A DNA stretch of 63,529 bases from Desulfovibrio cuneatus DSM 11391 (GTDB lineage Bacteria; Desulfobacterota; Desulfovibrionia; Desulfovibrionales; Desulfovibrionaceae). Under the pieces are notes generated by a model. That model had not been told where the DNA came from and did no database searches. It worked only from the letters and a program-made list of their open reading frames with translations. The stretch lies in the NCBI RefSeq assembly GCF_000430005.1, contig NZ_AUCY01000020.1, positions 1 through 63,529 on the forward strand, read 5' to 3'. Positions 8,345-17,154 of this stretch are shown here, piece after piece (the stretch's first letter is position 1; every line of letters starts with the position of its first letter). A program made the translations under genes and the position numbers.

Positions 8345-8512
8345 TTGGGGGACGCTGTCCCCCAGCCCCCTGCAAGGGGAATGATTCCCCTTGACCCTCA
8401 TATGCGTTCAGTTTTTCGCAATGCGAAAAACTGAACGCTGATGTGGGGTTCCAAGGGCATCATGCCCTTGGCGGTGGGGCTTGGGGAGGCAGAGCCTCAC
8501 CAATAAATGCAC
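8345..8512. repeat. Mosaic of short palindromes, copy 1
   Basis: Four palindromes in a row fill the gap between valS and cobA-hemD: GGGGGACGCTGTCCCCC at 8347-8363, a 21-base CAAGGGG...CCCCTTG at 8373-8393, a long stem at 8404-8438 closed by GCGTTCAG/CTGAACGC, and CCAAGGGC...GCCCTTGG at 8451-8471. A last GAGGC-aga-GCCTC sits at 8485-8497. The same modules occur in reverse order at 15970-16131 and in part at 26456-26516. Confidence 0.8.
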
Positions 8513-8514
8513 AA

Positions 8515-11190
8515 TTACAGGGCTTCCTGAAAACGGGTTTTCAGGGCTTGGAGCTTGGCAATGGCGTCGGCCAGTTCTACCACGCGGTTTCTGTCGCGTT
8601 CCACCACTTCAGCCGGGGCTTTTTCCACATAGTTGGCATTGCCCAGCTTGCCTTGCAGCATGCCGCGTTCTTTTTCCATTTTGCCCAGTTCTTTTTCGAT
8701 GCGGGCCACTTCTGCGGCAAAGTCTACTGCACCGGTGAGGGGCACAATAATTTCATTGCCACGGGCCACCTGGCTGGCGCTTACCTTGGGTGCTTCTGCT
8801 GCGGCGTCTAGGGTCAGGCTTTCCAGTCGGGCCAGGGTCATAATCATTTCCCGCGCTCCTTCAAGGGCTTGTGCTGCTGCGGCGTCAGCCGGGCGCACCA
8901 GGGCGTTCAGGCGCAGGGAAGGGCTAATGTTCAGCTCTGCCCGAATGGTGCGCACCGCTATAATAACGTCCTGCACCATTTCCATGCTGTCGGCCTGGGC
9001 AGGGCGCACGCAACCGGGGCGTATCTGCGGGAACAGTTCTGCGGCAAGGTTTGCCCCTTCCCCATGCCCTGGCAGGGCCTGCCATACGGCAGAGGTAATG
9101 AAGGGCGTTACCGGGTGCAACAAAATGAGGGTTTCGCGCAGCACGCTCCAGAGTACGAAGCGGGCTTCCTGCTGGCGCTGGCCGCCTGCCTGCATGTCTG
9201 GCTTGATAAGCTCCAGGTACCAGTCGCAAAACTCGTTCCACACAAACTTGTACAGGCTTTGGGCCGCATCGTTGAAGCGGTATTCTGCCAGGGCTTCCTT
9301 CTGGGCCGTTTTGAGCTCTTCCAGGCGGTGCAGAATCCACTGGTGGTGCAGGCCTGCCACGCCTTCAAGGTTCACCGCTTGCGGGGCATTGCCCGGTTCT
9401 AAGTTCATCAGGGCAAAGCGCGAAGCGTTCCAGATTTTGTTCATGAAGTGGCGGTAGCCGTCAATGCGGTCTTCTGAAAGGCGAATGTCGCGGCCCATGG
9501 CGGCAAAGGCTGTGAGGGTGAAGCGCAAGGAATCGGTGCCGTATTTGTCAATCATCACCAGGGGGTCAATAACGTTCCCTGTGGACTTGGACATTTTCTT
9601 GCCTTCAGCGTCGCGTACCAGGGCGTGAATGTACACATGCTTGAAGGGCACCTGCCCCATAAAGTGCTGGCCCATCATCATCATGCGGGCCACCCAGAAA
9701 AACAGGATGTCGAACCCGGTAACCAGCACGCTGGTGGGGTAGTAGCGCTTGAGTTCAGCCGTTTCATCGGGCCAGCCCATGGTGGAAAACGGCCACAGGG
9801 CGGAAGAAAACCAGGTGTCCAGTACGTCATCTTCCTGTACCAGACTGGCAGAACCACATTTGCAGCAGGTGGTGGGGGCTTCTTCTTCCACCATCACCTC
9901 GCCGCAGGCAGGGCATGTCCAGGCAGGAATGCGGTGGCCCCACCAAATTTGGCGGCTAATGCACCAGTCGCGAATGTTGTCCAGCCAGTTGTAATACGTT
10001 TTCAGCCAGGAAGTGGGGTAAATGGCGGTTTCATCCGGCACGGCATTGCGGGCCTTTTCGGCCAGGGTTTTTACGGCCACAAACCACTGGGGGGAAACGT
10101 GGGGCTCAATAATGGCCTGGCAACGGTAGCAGTGGCCCACGCTGTTTTCATAGTCTGCCACCTGCACAAGAAAGCCCTGGGCTTCCAAATCGGCGGCAAT
10201 CTTCTTGCGGGCTTCTTCCTTGGGCATGCCGGCATAGGCCCCGGCCTCGGCATTCATGCAGCCTTCGTCGTCAATAACCTGCAAAAATTCCAGGTTGTGC
10301 TTGTGCCCCAGGTGCCAGTCGTTGTGGTCGTGGCTGGGGGTCACTTTCAGCGCACCTGTGCCAAATTCGCGGTCAACGTAGGCGTCGGCAATCACGGGAA
10401 TAAGGCGGTCTGTCAGGGGCAGGCGCACCTTTTTGCCCACCAGGGCGGTATAGCGTTCGTCTTCCGGGTGCACGCACACTGCCGTGTCGCCCAGCATGGT
10501 TTCCGGGCGGGTGGTGGCAATGGTCAGGCTGCCGGAGCCGTCTTCCAGCGGGTAGCGAATGTGCCACAGGTGGGTTTTCTGGTTGGCGTGTTCCACTTCA
10601 TCGTCTGCCAGGGCAGTGTGGCAGCGGTTACACCAGTTGATGATGTAGGAACCTTTGTAGATAAGCCCTTCTTTGTACAAGCGCACAAATACCCGGCGTA
10701 CGGCGCGGGAAAGGCCTTCGTCCATGGTAAAGCGTTCCCGCGTCCAGTCAACGGAAGCACCCATGGCTTTAATCTGACGGCGAATATTTTCCCCGTATTC
10801 TTCTTTCCACTGCCACACGCGCTCAATAAATTTTTCCCGGCCAAGGTCGTGGCGGGTTTTGCCTTCCTGGGCAAGGCGGCGCTCCACCACGTTCTGGGTG
10901 GCAATGCCTGCGTGGTCTTCACCCGGCACCCACAGCACGTCTTTACCAAGCTGGCGGGCGTGGCGGCACAGCACGTCTTGCAGGGTAAGGTTTAAGGCGT
11001 GCCCAATGTGCAGGTTGCCTGTTACGTTGGGCGGCGGAATAACAATGGAATAGGCTTCCGCCTTGTGTCCATTGGTTTCCGGGGTGGGGGTAAACGTGCG
11101 GTTTGTTTCCCAAAAGGCTCGCCAATGGTCTTCAATGTCCTTGGGCTCGTAGCCTTTGGGCAGGGTATCTTGCGGTGTGGTTTCAGACAT
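8515..11190 (-). CDS. valS: Valyl-tRNA synthetase
   Basis: 891-residue class I aminoacyl-tRNA synthetase that charges tRNA-Val. The HIGH motif appears as HIGHALN near residue 50 and the KMSKS loop as KKMSKSTGNV near 530. CP1 editing-domain segments (TTRPETMLGDTAVCVHP, GTGALKVTPSHDHND) are intact. The C-terminal 70 residues form the coiled-coil tRNA-binding arm with many Glu/Lys. The frame is open 25 codons further upstream, but the ATG at 11188-11190 starts MSETTPQDTLPKGYEP, the normal N-terminus; its ribosome site is weak. Length is normal for bacterial ValS. Confidence 0.97.
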   Translation of the reverse strand: MSETTPQDTLPKGYEPKDIEDHWRAFWETNRTFTPTPETNGHKAEAYSIVIPPPNVTGNLHIGHALNLTLQDVLCRHARQLGKDVLWVPGEDHAGIATQNVVERRLAQEGKTRHDLGREKFIERVWQWKEEYGENIRRQIKAMGASVDWTRERFTMDEGLSRAVRRVFVRLYKEGLIYKGSYIINWCNRCHTALADDEVEHANQKTHLWHIRYPLEDGSGSLTIATTRPETMLGDTAVCVHPEDERYTALVGKKVRLPLTDRLIPVIADAYVDREFGTGALKVTPSHDHNDWHLGHKHNLEFLQVIDDEGCMNAEAGAYAGMPKEEARKKIAADLEAQGFLVQVADYENSVGHCYRCQAIIEPHVSPQWFVAVKTLAEKARNAVPDETAIYPTSWLKTYYNWLDNIRDWCISRQIWWGHRIPAWTCPACGEVMVEEEAPTTCCKCGSASLVQEDDVLDTWFSSALWPFSTMGWPDETAELKRYYPTSVLVTGFDILFFWVARMMMMGQHFMGQVPFKHVYIHALVRDAEGKKMSKSTGNVIDPLVMIDKYGTDSLRFTLTAFAAMGRDIRLSEDRIDGYRHFMNKIWNASRFALMNLEPGNAPQAVNLEGVAGLHHQWILHRLEELKTAQKEALAEYRFNDAAQSLYKFVWNEFCDWYLELIKPDMQAGGQRQQEARFVLWSVLRETLILLHPVTPFITSAVWQALPGHGEGANLAAELFPQIRPGCVRPAQADSMEMVQDVIIAVRTIRAELNISPSLRLNALVRPADAAAAQALEGAREMIMTLARLESLTLDAAAEAPKVSASQVARGNEIIVPLTGAVDFAAEVARIEKELGKMEKERGMLQGKLGNANYVEKAPAEVVERDRNRVVELADAIAKLQALKTRFQEAL

Positions 11191-11290
11191 ATAATGCTCT
11201 AGGGCTAAGGTGTTGCTGTTCCCCGCTTGCCAAAGCAGGCATGGGAACGTACCATGAGTGGACAAACGGCGATAATTCTATCGTTGTTGA

Positions 11291-11540
11291 GAGAAACGCT
11301 TATTAAATGGCATTTTGGAAACGCGCAGTTATTTCGTTTGACAAGGTCGGGGACACAGGCCCTGTGCGCAAGCTTTTTTTGAAGCAGGAGTGACAATACC
11401 GCAGGAAAGCGGAATTGGGAACCGCCCAAAGGGCGGGAGCCGAAGGCCGAGGCCCAGGAAGGGCCGAGTCAGCTCTTCCGCCCTCGACTGTTTCAAAAAA
11501 AGCGCAGTAACGCAGTGAAACGGAATAAATCAGCGTTTCC
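11291..11540. repeat. Palindromic GGAAACGC element, long copy (A)
   Basis: Starts with an outer end GAAACGCTTATTAAAT and an inner end GGAAACGCGCAGTTATTTCG at 11317, and closes with AAATCAGCGTTTCC at 11527-11540. Its core (about 11380-11495) includes CGCAGGAAAGCGGAATTGGG and GGGCGGGAGCCGAAGGCCGA. This core reappears almost unchanged, on the opposite strand, in the copy at 26065-26364. No open frame inside looks like a transposase, so this is a non-autonomous repeat. Confidence 0.8.
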
Positions 11541-11572
11541 ATAGCGGAACATTTTCATTGAGTGGTACGATA

Positions 11573-12856
11573 ATGTCAACCCTTCTTATAGTATGGGATG
11601 AATCCCAGCTTTGGGGCCTTTTAGCTGTGTACGCTTTGCGTGCCCTTGGGGTGCCGCACACCGTGTGCCAGGCAGCCCATTTGCCGCAGGTTTTAGCCGC
11701 CCGTAAAGGGGGCATGGTGTTTGTGCCGGGGGGCAATGCCCGGTATAAAGCCCGCCGCCTTGGCCCGGCAGGGCGCGAGGCCGTGCGCGGCTTTGTGGCC
11801 GGGGGCGGGCAGTACCTTGGTTTTTGCGGCGGGGCGGGGTTGGCCCTTTCCTGGGGCAAGGAAGGGCAGGAAGATGTGGGCCTTGGCCTGTGCCCCAGCG
11901 GGCGTGGCAGCTATGACGACCGCATGCAGCATTTTATGAGCGGGCACTTGCAGGTACACACCCCGGCAACAGCCTTGGGGTTTGTGCCGGGGGCCACAGG
12001 CCATGCCCCCCTGCTACCCGTGTGGTGGCCTGGGCGCTTTGACCCCATGGAAGAAGGCGGGTTGACCGTGCTTGCCACCTACAGTGACCCTGCCGACGAT
12101 TTCTGGCTGGCAGATTTGCCCATTGCCACCTTGCCTCCCGGTACTTTTGATGTGTGGCGCGACATGTATGGCTTTGCCGCTGTGCCGGACTTTTTGCGCG
12201 GGCAACCCTGCATGGTGCATGGCACGTATGGCAAGGGGGCCTATACTTTGAGTTATTCCCACCTGGAAACACCAGCCTCCCCCTTTGCCAATACCTGGTT
12301 TGCCCATATTTTGCGGGAACAGGGCGGCGTGGCAGCCCCTGCAACGCCCCCAGCCCAGGGCATTGCCCAGTGGCACCCGGCCAAAGCCCCTTCCCTGTGG
12401 GAAGATGCCACCCTGGAAGCTGTGGCCAATGCCATTGAGGACCTAGCCAGAGTGGGGCTTGAGCATGGGCTGCTGTTTCACCGTACCCCATGGCTTTTGG
12501 GCTGGCGCACGGGTATTCCGGGGGCTTCCTTGAATTCATTGCGCCTTGCCATTCACAGCATACGCAGCCTGCCCCCCAGCCCCGGTGCCGTGGCCTTGTG
12601 GCAAAAACAGAAGGATGCCATAGCCCGTGCCACCACCTTGTTTCATGATGGTTGTGTGCAGTATTTTCTGGCAGAGCGCCTAGCCATGACCCTTGCTAAA
12701 TCGCTGCCCGGCACGGTGCCAGATGCCATGTTGCAACAGCAGCGCCAAGGGTTGTTCGGCCCGCCCATGCGGCCCGGGGGAGTGTATGCGGAATTGATAG
12801 CCGCCCTGGATTCCCTGGCCTTTTTGCAGGCAGAAGCCGCCGCACAGCATGAGTAA
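11573..12856 (+). CDS. BPL_N-domain (glutamine-amidotransferase-like) protein
   Basis: 427-residue protein. Residues 1-about 240 match the biotin-protein-ligase N-terminal domain (BPL_N), a class I glutamine-amidotransferase-like fold: TLLIVWDESQLWGLLAVYAL at the start, then VPGGNARYK and the putative nucleophile elbow GFCGGAGLAL with Cys near residue 85. The last 190 residues are helical and unrecognised. No biotin-ligase catalytic domain follows, so biotin transfer is unlikely. It overlaps cbiD by eight bases, suggesting translational coupling and a possible link to corrin metabolism or amidation. Start at ATG 11573 is preferred over TTG 11558. The ribosome site is weak. Confidence 0.75.
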   Translation: MSTLLIVWDESQLWGLLAVYALRALGVPHTVCQAAHLPQVLAARKGGMVFVPGGNARYKARRLGPAGREAVRGFVAGGGQYLGFCGGAGLALSWGKEGQEDVGLGLCPSGRGSYDDRMQHFMSGHLQVHTPATALGFVPGATGHAPLLPVWWPGRFDPMEEGGLTVLATYSDPADDFWLADLPIATLPPGTFDVWRDMYGFAAVPDFLRGQPCMVHGTYGKGAYTLSYSHLETPASPFANTWFAHILREQGGVAAPATPPAQGIAQWHPAKAPSLWEDATLEAVANAIEDLARVGLEHGLLFHRTPWLLGWRTGIPGASLNSLRLAIHSIRSLPPSPGAVALWQKQKDAIARATTLFHDGCVQYFLAERLAMTLAKSLPGTVPDAMLQQQRQGLFGPPMRPGGVYAELIAALDSLAFLQAEAAAQHE

Positions 12857-14369
12857 GCGTATGGACACAGTGGAGAATTCAGAAATACACCAGGCCGCCA
12901 GCGCGGCCCCGGCCCGAAAGGAAGGCCCGCCTCGCCGTAGAAAGCGCCGGGAAAGTGATTCCCCCGCGCCGGATGCTCCCTTGCGCCATGGCTTTACCAC
13001 TGGCACAGCCGCCAGTGCCGCCAGCGCAGCGGCAGTGCATTTACTGTACGGGGCAGCCCTTGGCAGCCACATAACGGTGGGGCTTCCTCCCTTTGATGTG
13101 CAGGGCAACCCCACTGGCCCCTATGACGTGCCCCTGGCAGGGGGGAAAGTGCTGTGCGCCGGGTCTGTTCCTTCCCCTGAATCGCTTGCAGCCATGCTGC
13201 ACGAGGCGGGCGTGTGCCCTGTTGCCTCAGCCCCTGAGGATAGTCCTGCCACAGCGCCATGTGCCTTTCAAGGCGGCGGCTGGTTGCCCCAGCCCCATGC
13301 CGTGTGCGCCGTGGCCCGTGTAGTGAAGGACGGAGGCGACGACCCGGATGCCACCCACAAGGCAGGCATTGTGGCATGTGCTTGTGCCCAGCCTTTTGTA
13401 TGGCAGCATGCAGCAGAATGTTCCACGGCAGAGCCATGCTCGCAGCAACCCTGCCCTGTGTTGCTGCCCGTAATGGTGCCGGGTGTGCAGGTGGTGCTGT
13501 ATGTCGGGGCAGGCATTGGGCGCGTTACCTTGCCCGGTTTGCCTGTGGTTGTGGGGGAACCTGCGGTAAACCCGGTGCCGCGCCAGCAAATTAGCCTTGC
13601 CGTGGCAACCGCCTGTGAGCAACGTGTGCGTACCGCACAAACAAGAACAGAACTACCTGTTTCGATGCATGTGTTGCTGTGGGTGGAGCAGGGGGAAGGC
13701 ATTGCCCGCAACACCCTGAACCCGCGGTTGGGCATTGTGGGCGGCATTTCCATTTTAGGCACCCAGGGCACGGTAAAGCCCTATAGCCACGATGCGTGGC
13801 AGGCCACCATTGTGCAAGGCCTGGAAGTGGCAAAGGCCGTAGGGGTGGACACACTATTGCTCAGTACCGGGCGGCGCAGTGAGCGGCTGTTATTTTCCCT
13901 TTACCCGCATTTGCCTGCCGCTGCCGGGGTGCAGGCGGCAGATTTTGCGCAGTTTTCCATAAAAGAGGCTGCCCTGCGCGGTTTCCCCCATATTGTATGG
14001 GGGTGTTTTGTGGGCAAATTACTGAAACTGGCCCAAGGGTTGGAATACACCCACGCTCATTCAGCCCCGGCAGATATGCCCATGCTGGTGGCCCTGTGCC
14101 AGCAGGCAGGGGGCAGTGCGGCCCTGGTGGCACAGGTGGCAGCCATGCCCACGGCCCAGGGGGCGTTTGCCATTATGCAGGAACACTCTCCCCCTGTGGC
14201 ACAGGCTGTGTTGCGTGTCCTTGCAGCAAAGGCGTATGCCGTGCTTGCAAGGTGGTATGCGGCCAGTTCTTCCAGCAACGCCAGTTCTGCCAGCCCTGTG
14301 GTGTTGCACGTGCTCAGTATTGAAGGTAAATTACTGTATACGTACCCGGAAAAAGCACACCACACCTAG
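12849..14369 (+). CDS. cbiD: Cobalt-precorrin-5B C1-methyltransferase CbiD, enlarged
   Basis: CbiD methylates C1 of cobalt-precorrin-5B in the anaerobic cobalamin pathway. Diagnostic segments are RHGFTTGTAASAASAAAVHL, NTLNPRLGIVGGISILGTQG and VDTLLLSTGRRSE. The protein is 506 residues against roughly 350-400 usual. The excess comes from a basic N-terminal leader (RRRKRRESDSP, residues 28-38) and from proline- and cysteine-containing stretches around residues 100-200. It overlaps the BPL_N gene upstream by eight bases. The next cobalamin gene is separated by a 299-base repeat-bearing gap. No cobalamin riboswitch is seen ahead of this cluster. Confidence 0.92.
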   Translation: MSKRMDTVENSEIHQAASAAPARKEGPPRRRKRRESDSPAPDAPLRHGFTTGTAASAASAAAVHLLYGAALGSHITVGLPPFDVQGNPTGPYDVPLAGGKVLCAGSVPSPESLAAMLHEAGVCPVASAPEDSPATAPCAFQGGGWLPQPHAVCAVARVVKDGGDDPDATHKAGIVACACAQPFVWQHAAECSTAEPCSQQPCPVLLPVMVPGVQVVLYVGAGIGRVTLPGLPVVVGEPAVNPVPRQQISLAVATACEQRVRTAQTRTELPVSMHVLLWVEQGEGIARNTLNPRLGIVGGISILGTQGTVKPYSHDAWQATIVQGLEVAKAVGVDTLLLSTGRRSERLLFSLYPHLPAAAGVQAADFAQFSIKEAALRGFPHIVWGCFVGKLLKLAQGLEYTHAHSAPADMPMLVALCQQAGGSAALVAQVAAMPTAQGAFAIMQEHSPPVAQAVLRVLAAKAYAVLARWYAASSSSNASSASPVVLHVLSIEGKLLYTYPEKAHHT

Positions 14370-14668
14370 TGTTACAATGATCTGTATTCAGGAGTATGGC
14401 ACAATTATCTTTTTTAAGCCTTCGTTTGCGTTCGTTTTTCCGCAAAACAAGAAAGTGAACGTGGATGCGGGTTTCAAGGGCATTATGCCCCTCAAACTGA
14501 CGGCAGTAGCGAGCCGTGGCGCGACAAGGCGGGGCGCAGGTGGCTTTGCCGCCGAAGTATGTATCCCGCCGCAGAAGGGGAGAACAGTACGGGGTTAGGG
14601 GGTAGATTCTCCCCAAGTAAAGTGTAACAGTGTAATTTTGTCATGATCTTTAGTTAAGGAGTATCGCC
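14370..14668. repeat. Gap in the cobalamin cluster with element fragments (copy H)
   Basis: Contains a palindromic CAAGGGCATTATGCCCCT at about 14476-14493. It is followed by a fragment (about 14500-14585) that shares GACGGCAGT..GCGAGCCGTGG with the copy at 26.1 kb and GCCGAAGTATGTA..CGCCGCA with the copy at 32.8 kb. It reads as a decayed mosaic of the window's repeat families. A clear AAGGAG ribosome site for the next gene lies near its end. Confidence 0.55.
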
Positions 14669-15967
14669 ATGCCGCGTATTCACATTCTCAGCCTTGGGCT
14701 TACCCCACCGCAACACTGGGCAGACCACCCGCCCCACGGGGTGGCAAATATGCTTGCCAGTGCTCAGGTGCTTGTGGGGGGCAAGGCGCAGCTTGCGCCT
14801 TTTGCCGACCACCCGGCCCAAAAAATTACGGTGAGCAAAAGCGTGCCTGATGTGCTGAAGCAGATGGCTGTTTTCCAGCAGCGGGGTCTTACCCAAGTGG
14901 TGCTGTGCAGTGGGGATGCCTTGTTTTTTGGCCTTGGTGCTTCTGTTCTGGCCTGGTTTGGTCGGACAGCGGTTTCTGTGTTGCCGGGGGTAAGTTCCTT
15001 GCAGGGTGCTGCGGCATTGCTGGGGCAGCCGTGGCAGGAATGGCAGGCCGTTTCCCTGCATGGGCGGGAAAACTGGTTGCCCCTTGCCCATGCGGTGCTG
15101 GCGGGTGGGCCTGTGGCAGTTCTTGTGGATGCCCGCACAGGCCTTGCCGAGGTGAACGAATTTTTACAGGAACGCGGGGCCGCAGGGTATACCCTGCACC
15201 AAATGGAAGCCTTGCATACCACGCTGGAAGGCCGGGTACAGGCTGAACATGTGCTGCGCCTTGCCCCGGAAGATTCAAAACCGCAAGAATCATGGCAGGA
15301 AGTGCCATGTGCTCGTGGTGCAAAACCACGGGTGATTGTGCTGGAACCACCAGCCCTGCATTCCCGGGCAGGGCAGCAGTACCCGTTGTTTGGTATAGAT
15401 GATGCCCTGTTTGCCAAGGAAAAAGGGCTTATCACCAAAAGTGTTATTCGTGCGGCAGGGTTTGCGGCCTTGCGTCTTTCCCCGCACCACACCATGTGGG
15501 ATTTGGGCGGTGGCAGCGGGGCAATGGCAGTGGAAGCTTCCCGCCTGGTGCGGCAGGGGTGTGTGTATAGTGTGGAACGCCATGAAAGCCGCCTTGCCCT
15601 GATGCGGGAAAACCGCAAACGGTTTGCTGCCGTGAACATGGAAATTGTGCAGGCTATCTTGCCCCTGGGGCTGGAAGGTCTGCCTGCGCCCCACCGGGTG
15701 TTTATTGGCGGTGGCCTTGGCGGGGCAGAGAATGATGCCACCCAATTGCTGCATGGGGTATGGGAAGCCCTTGCCCCCGGCGGGTGGTTGGTGGCCCATT
15801 GTGTGCTGCTTTCTTCCCTGGAGCGCTGCCGCAAAGTGCTGGCAAGCCTTGGTGCCAGCGTGGAAATCACCTGCATGCAGGTAAGCCATGCCGAGCCCTT
15901 GGGCACAGATGTACGCCTTGCCCCCCTGCCCCCGGTGTTTTTGGTAGCTGCGCAGAAGGCTGAGTGA
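14669..15967 (+). CDS. cbiET: CbiE-CbiT fusion: precorrin-6Y/7 methyltransferase and decarboxylase
   Basis: 432-residue bifunctional corrin enzyme (CobL-like). Residues 1-about 205 are CbiE, a tetrapyrrole methylase domain: HILSLGLTP, VLCSGDALFFGLGAS, VLPGVSSLQGAAALLG. Residues about 215-432 are CbiT, a class I SAM domain with MWDLGGGSGAMAVEASRL, YSVERHE and RVFIGGGLGG. Together they methylate C5 and C15 and decarboxylate the acetate at C12. Start ATG 14669 has AAGGAG about ten bases upstream. The downstream gap to cbiF is filled by the palindrome mosaic at 15970-16131, so this cluster is looser than a typical cbi operon. Confidence 0.95.
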   Translation: MPRIHILSLGLTPPQHWADHPPHGVANMLASAQVLVGGKAQLAPFADHPAQKITVSKSVPDVLKQMAVFQQRGLTQVVLCSGDALFFGLGASVLAWFGRTAVSVLPGVSSLQGAAALLGQPWQEWQAVSLHGRENWLPLAHAVLAGGPVAVLVDARTGLAEVNEFLQERGAAGYTLHQMEALHTTLEGRVQAEHVLRLAPEDSKPQESWQEVPCARGAKPRVIVLEPPALHSRAGQQYPLFGIDDALFAKEKGLITKSVIRAAGFAALRLSPHHTMWDLGGGSGAMAVEASRLVRQGCVYSVERHESRLALMRENRKRFAAVNMEIVQAILPLGLEGLPAPHRVFIGGGLGGAENDATQLLHGVWEALAPGGWLVAHCVLLSSLERCRKVLASLGASVEITCMQVSHAEPLGTDVRLAPLPPVFLVAAQKAE

Positions 15968-15969
15968 TT

Positions 15970-16131
15970 TCTTGGGAAGGCTCTGCCTCCCCAACCCCCT
16001 CCGCCAAGGGCATGATGCCCTTGGAACCCCTATCAGCGCTTGCTTTCCCGCTTTGCGGGAGGCAAGCGCAAATATGGGGGTCAAGGGGCGTCACGTCCCT
16101 TGCAGGGGCTGGGGGACAGCGTCCCCCTTAT
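15970..16131. repeat. Mosaic of short palindromes, copy 2
   Basis: Same modules as at 8345-8512 but in opposite orientation: GGCTCTGCC, CCAAGGGC...GCCCTTGG (16003-16023), a stem around GCGCTTGC..GCAAGCGC, CAAGGGGCGTCACGTCCCTTG-type palindrome near 16082-16102, then GGGGGACAGCGTCCCCC near 16111-16127. The stem sequence differs from copy 1 while the palindromic symmetry is kept, which suggests compensatory change in a folded molecule. Confidence 0.8.
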
Positions 16132-16182
16132 CAAAATGACAACAGCGCGCATGGGCGCGTCAAATAATTTGGGAGTTTATAC

Positions 16183-16962
16183 ATGGCAGAAACGAGCATG
16201 GGCATGGTGTGGTTTGTGGGTGCGGGCCCTGGCGACCCGGAGCTGATTACGGTGAAGGGCAAGCGACTTATTGAAGAAGCTGATGTGGTGCTGTATGCAG
16301 GTTCCCTTGTGCCCGTGGCCCTGGTGGCCTGTGCCAAGCCTGGGGCGCAGGTGGTGGATTCTGCTCCGCTGAACCTGGAAGAAACCCACGCCATAATGCG
16401 TGATGCAGCCCGCGCGGGTAAAATGGTGACACGGGTGCATACCGGGGACGCTGCCCTGTATGGGGCCATGCGGGAGCAAAAGGCCTTGCTGGATGCGGAC
16501 GGCATTCCCAGCCGGGTGGTGCCGGGGGTTACTGCCGGGTTTGCTGCGGCAGCGGCAGCCGGGGTGGGCTTTACCGTGCCGGAAGTGGTGCAGGCCGTGG
16601 CCTTTACCCGTGTTGCCGGGCGCACCCCCGTGCCGGAAGGGCAGCGCGTGCGCGACTATGCCCGGCTTGGCGGGGCTTTGGCCATTTACCTTTCCGCAGG
16701 CGACCCCCAAGCTGTGGCAGAAGAATTGCGGGCCGGGGGCGTGCATGAAGACACCCCTGTGGTGCTGGCAAGCCGGGTGGGCTGGCCGGATGAAACCGTG
16801 GTGCACAGCACCCTTGCAGGGCTGGTGCAGGCCGCACAAGACCATGGCTTTACCCGGCAAACTGTGTTTTTGGTACTGCCGGGGGAACGCAAGGAGCAGG
16901 CCCCGGCTTCCCGGCTGTATGCTAAGGAATTTACCCATGGGTTTCGGCAAGGGGAGAAATGA
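16183..16962 (+). CDS. cbiF: Cobalt-precorrin-4 C11-methyltransferase CbiF
   Basis: 259-residue SAM-dependent tetrapyrrole methylase acting at C11 (CbiF/CobM). It shows VWFVGAGPGDPELITVKGKR at the N-terminus, DVVLYAGSLVP (characteristic of CbiF/CobM rather than CobA), RVHTGDAALYGAMREQ and VVPGVTAGFAAAAAAG. Length is normal. The start at 16183 follows GGGAG about 12 bases upstream; a second ATG six codons on is a less likely alternative. It is the last recognised cobalamin gene here. Other steps (cbiC, cbiG, cbiH, cbiJ, cbiK, cbiA) must lie elsewhere. Confidence 0.94.
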   Translation: MAETSMGMVWFVGAGPGDPELITVKGKRLIEEADVVLYAGSLVPVALVACAKPGAQVVDSAPLNLEETHAIMRDAARAGKMVTRVHTGDAALYGAMREQKALLDADGIPSRVVPGVTAGFAAAAAAGVGFTVPEVVQAVAFTRVAGRTPVPEGQRVRDYARLGGALAIYLSAGDPQAVAEELRAGGVHEDTPVVLASRVGWPDETVVHSTLAGLVQAAQDHGFTRQTVFLVLPGERKEQAPASRLYAKEFTHGFRQGEK

Positions 16963-17050
16963 GGTTTACCCTGAAAATGGCAACCAACATATTTATAAAT
17001 GGGCAAAAATATATTTAATGCATTGAAATAACTTGGGATACTTTTTATTG

Positions 17051-17080
17051 TTGATATGGCCCCCTTGTGGTAAATATAGA
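17051..17080 (+). promoter_or_regulatory. Candidate sigma70 promoter of the M23 lipoprotein gene
   Basis: TTGATA at 17051-17056 and TATAGA at 17075-17080 are separated by 18 bases, ahead of the M23 gene start at 17155. Found by eye; no experimental support. Confidence 0.45.
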
Positions 17081-17154
17081 GGTGGTTTTTGGCCACGCTC
17101 CCTCATGTTCTTATTTGATTGAGGGCAGCGCGTTACGTTTACCAAGGAGTTCGC

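Noticed and set aside
14370-14668. Cobalamin riboswitch in the cbi cluster
   Set aside because: The gap consists of repeat fragments; no B12-box-like conserved core is visible here or before the BPL_N gene.
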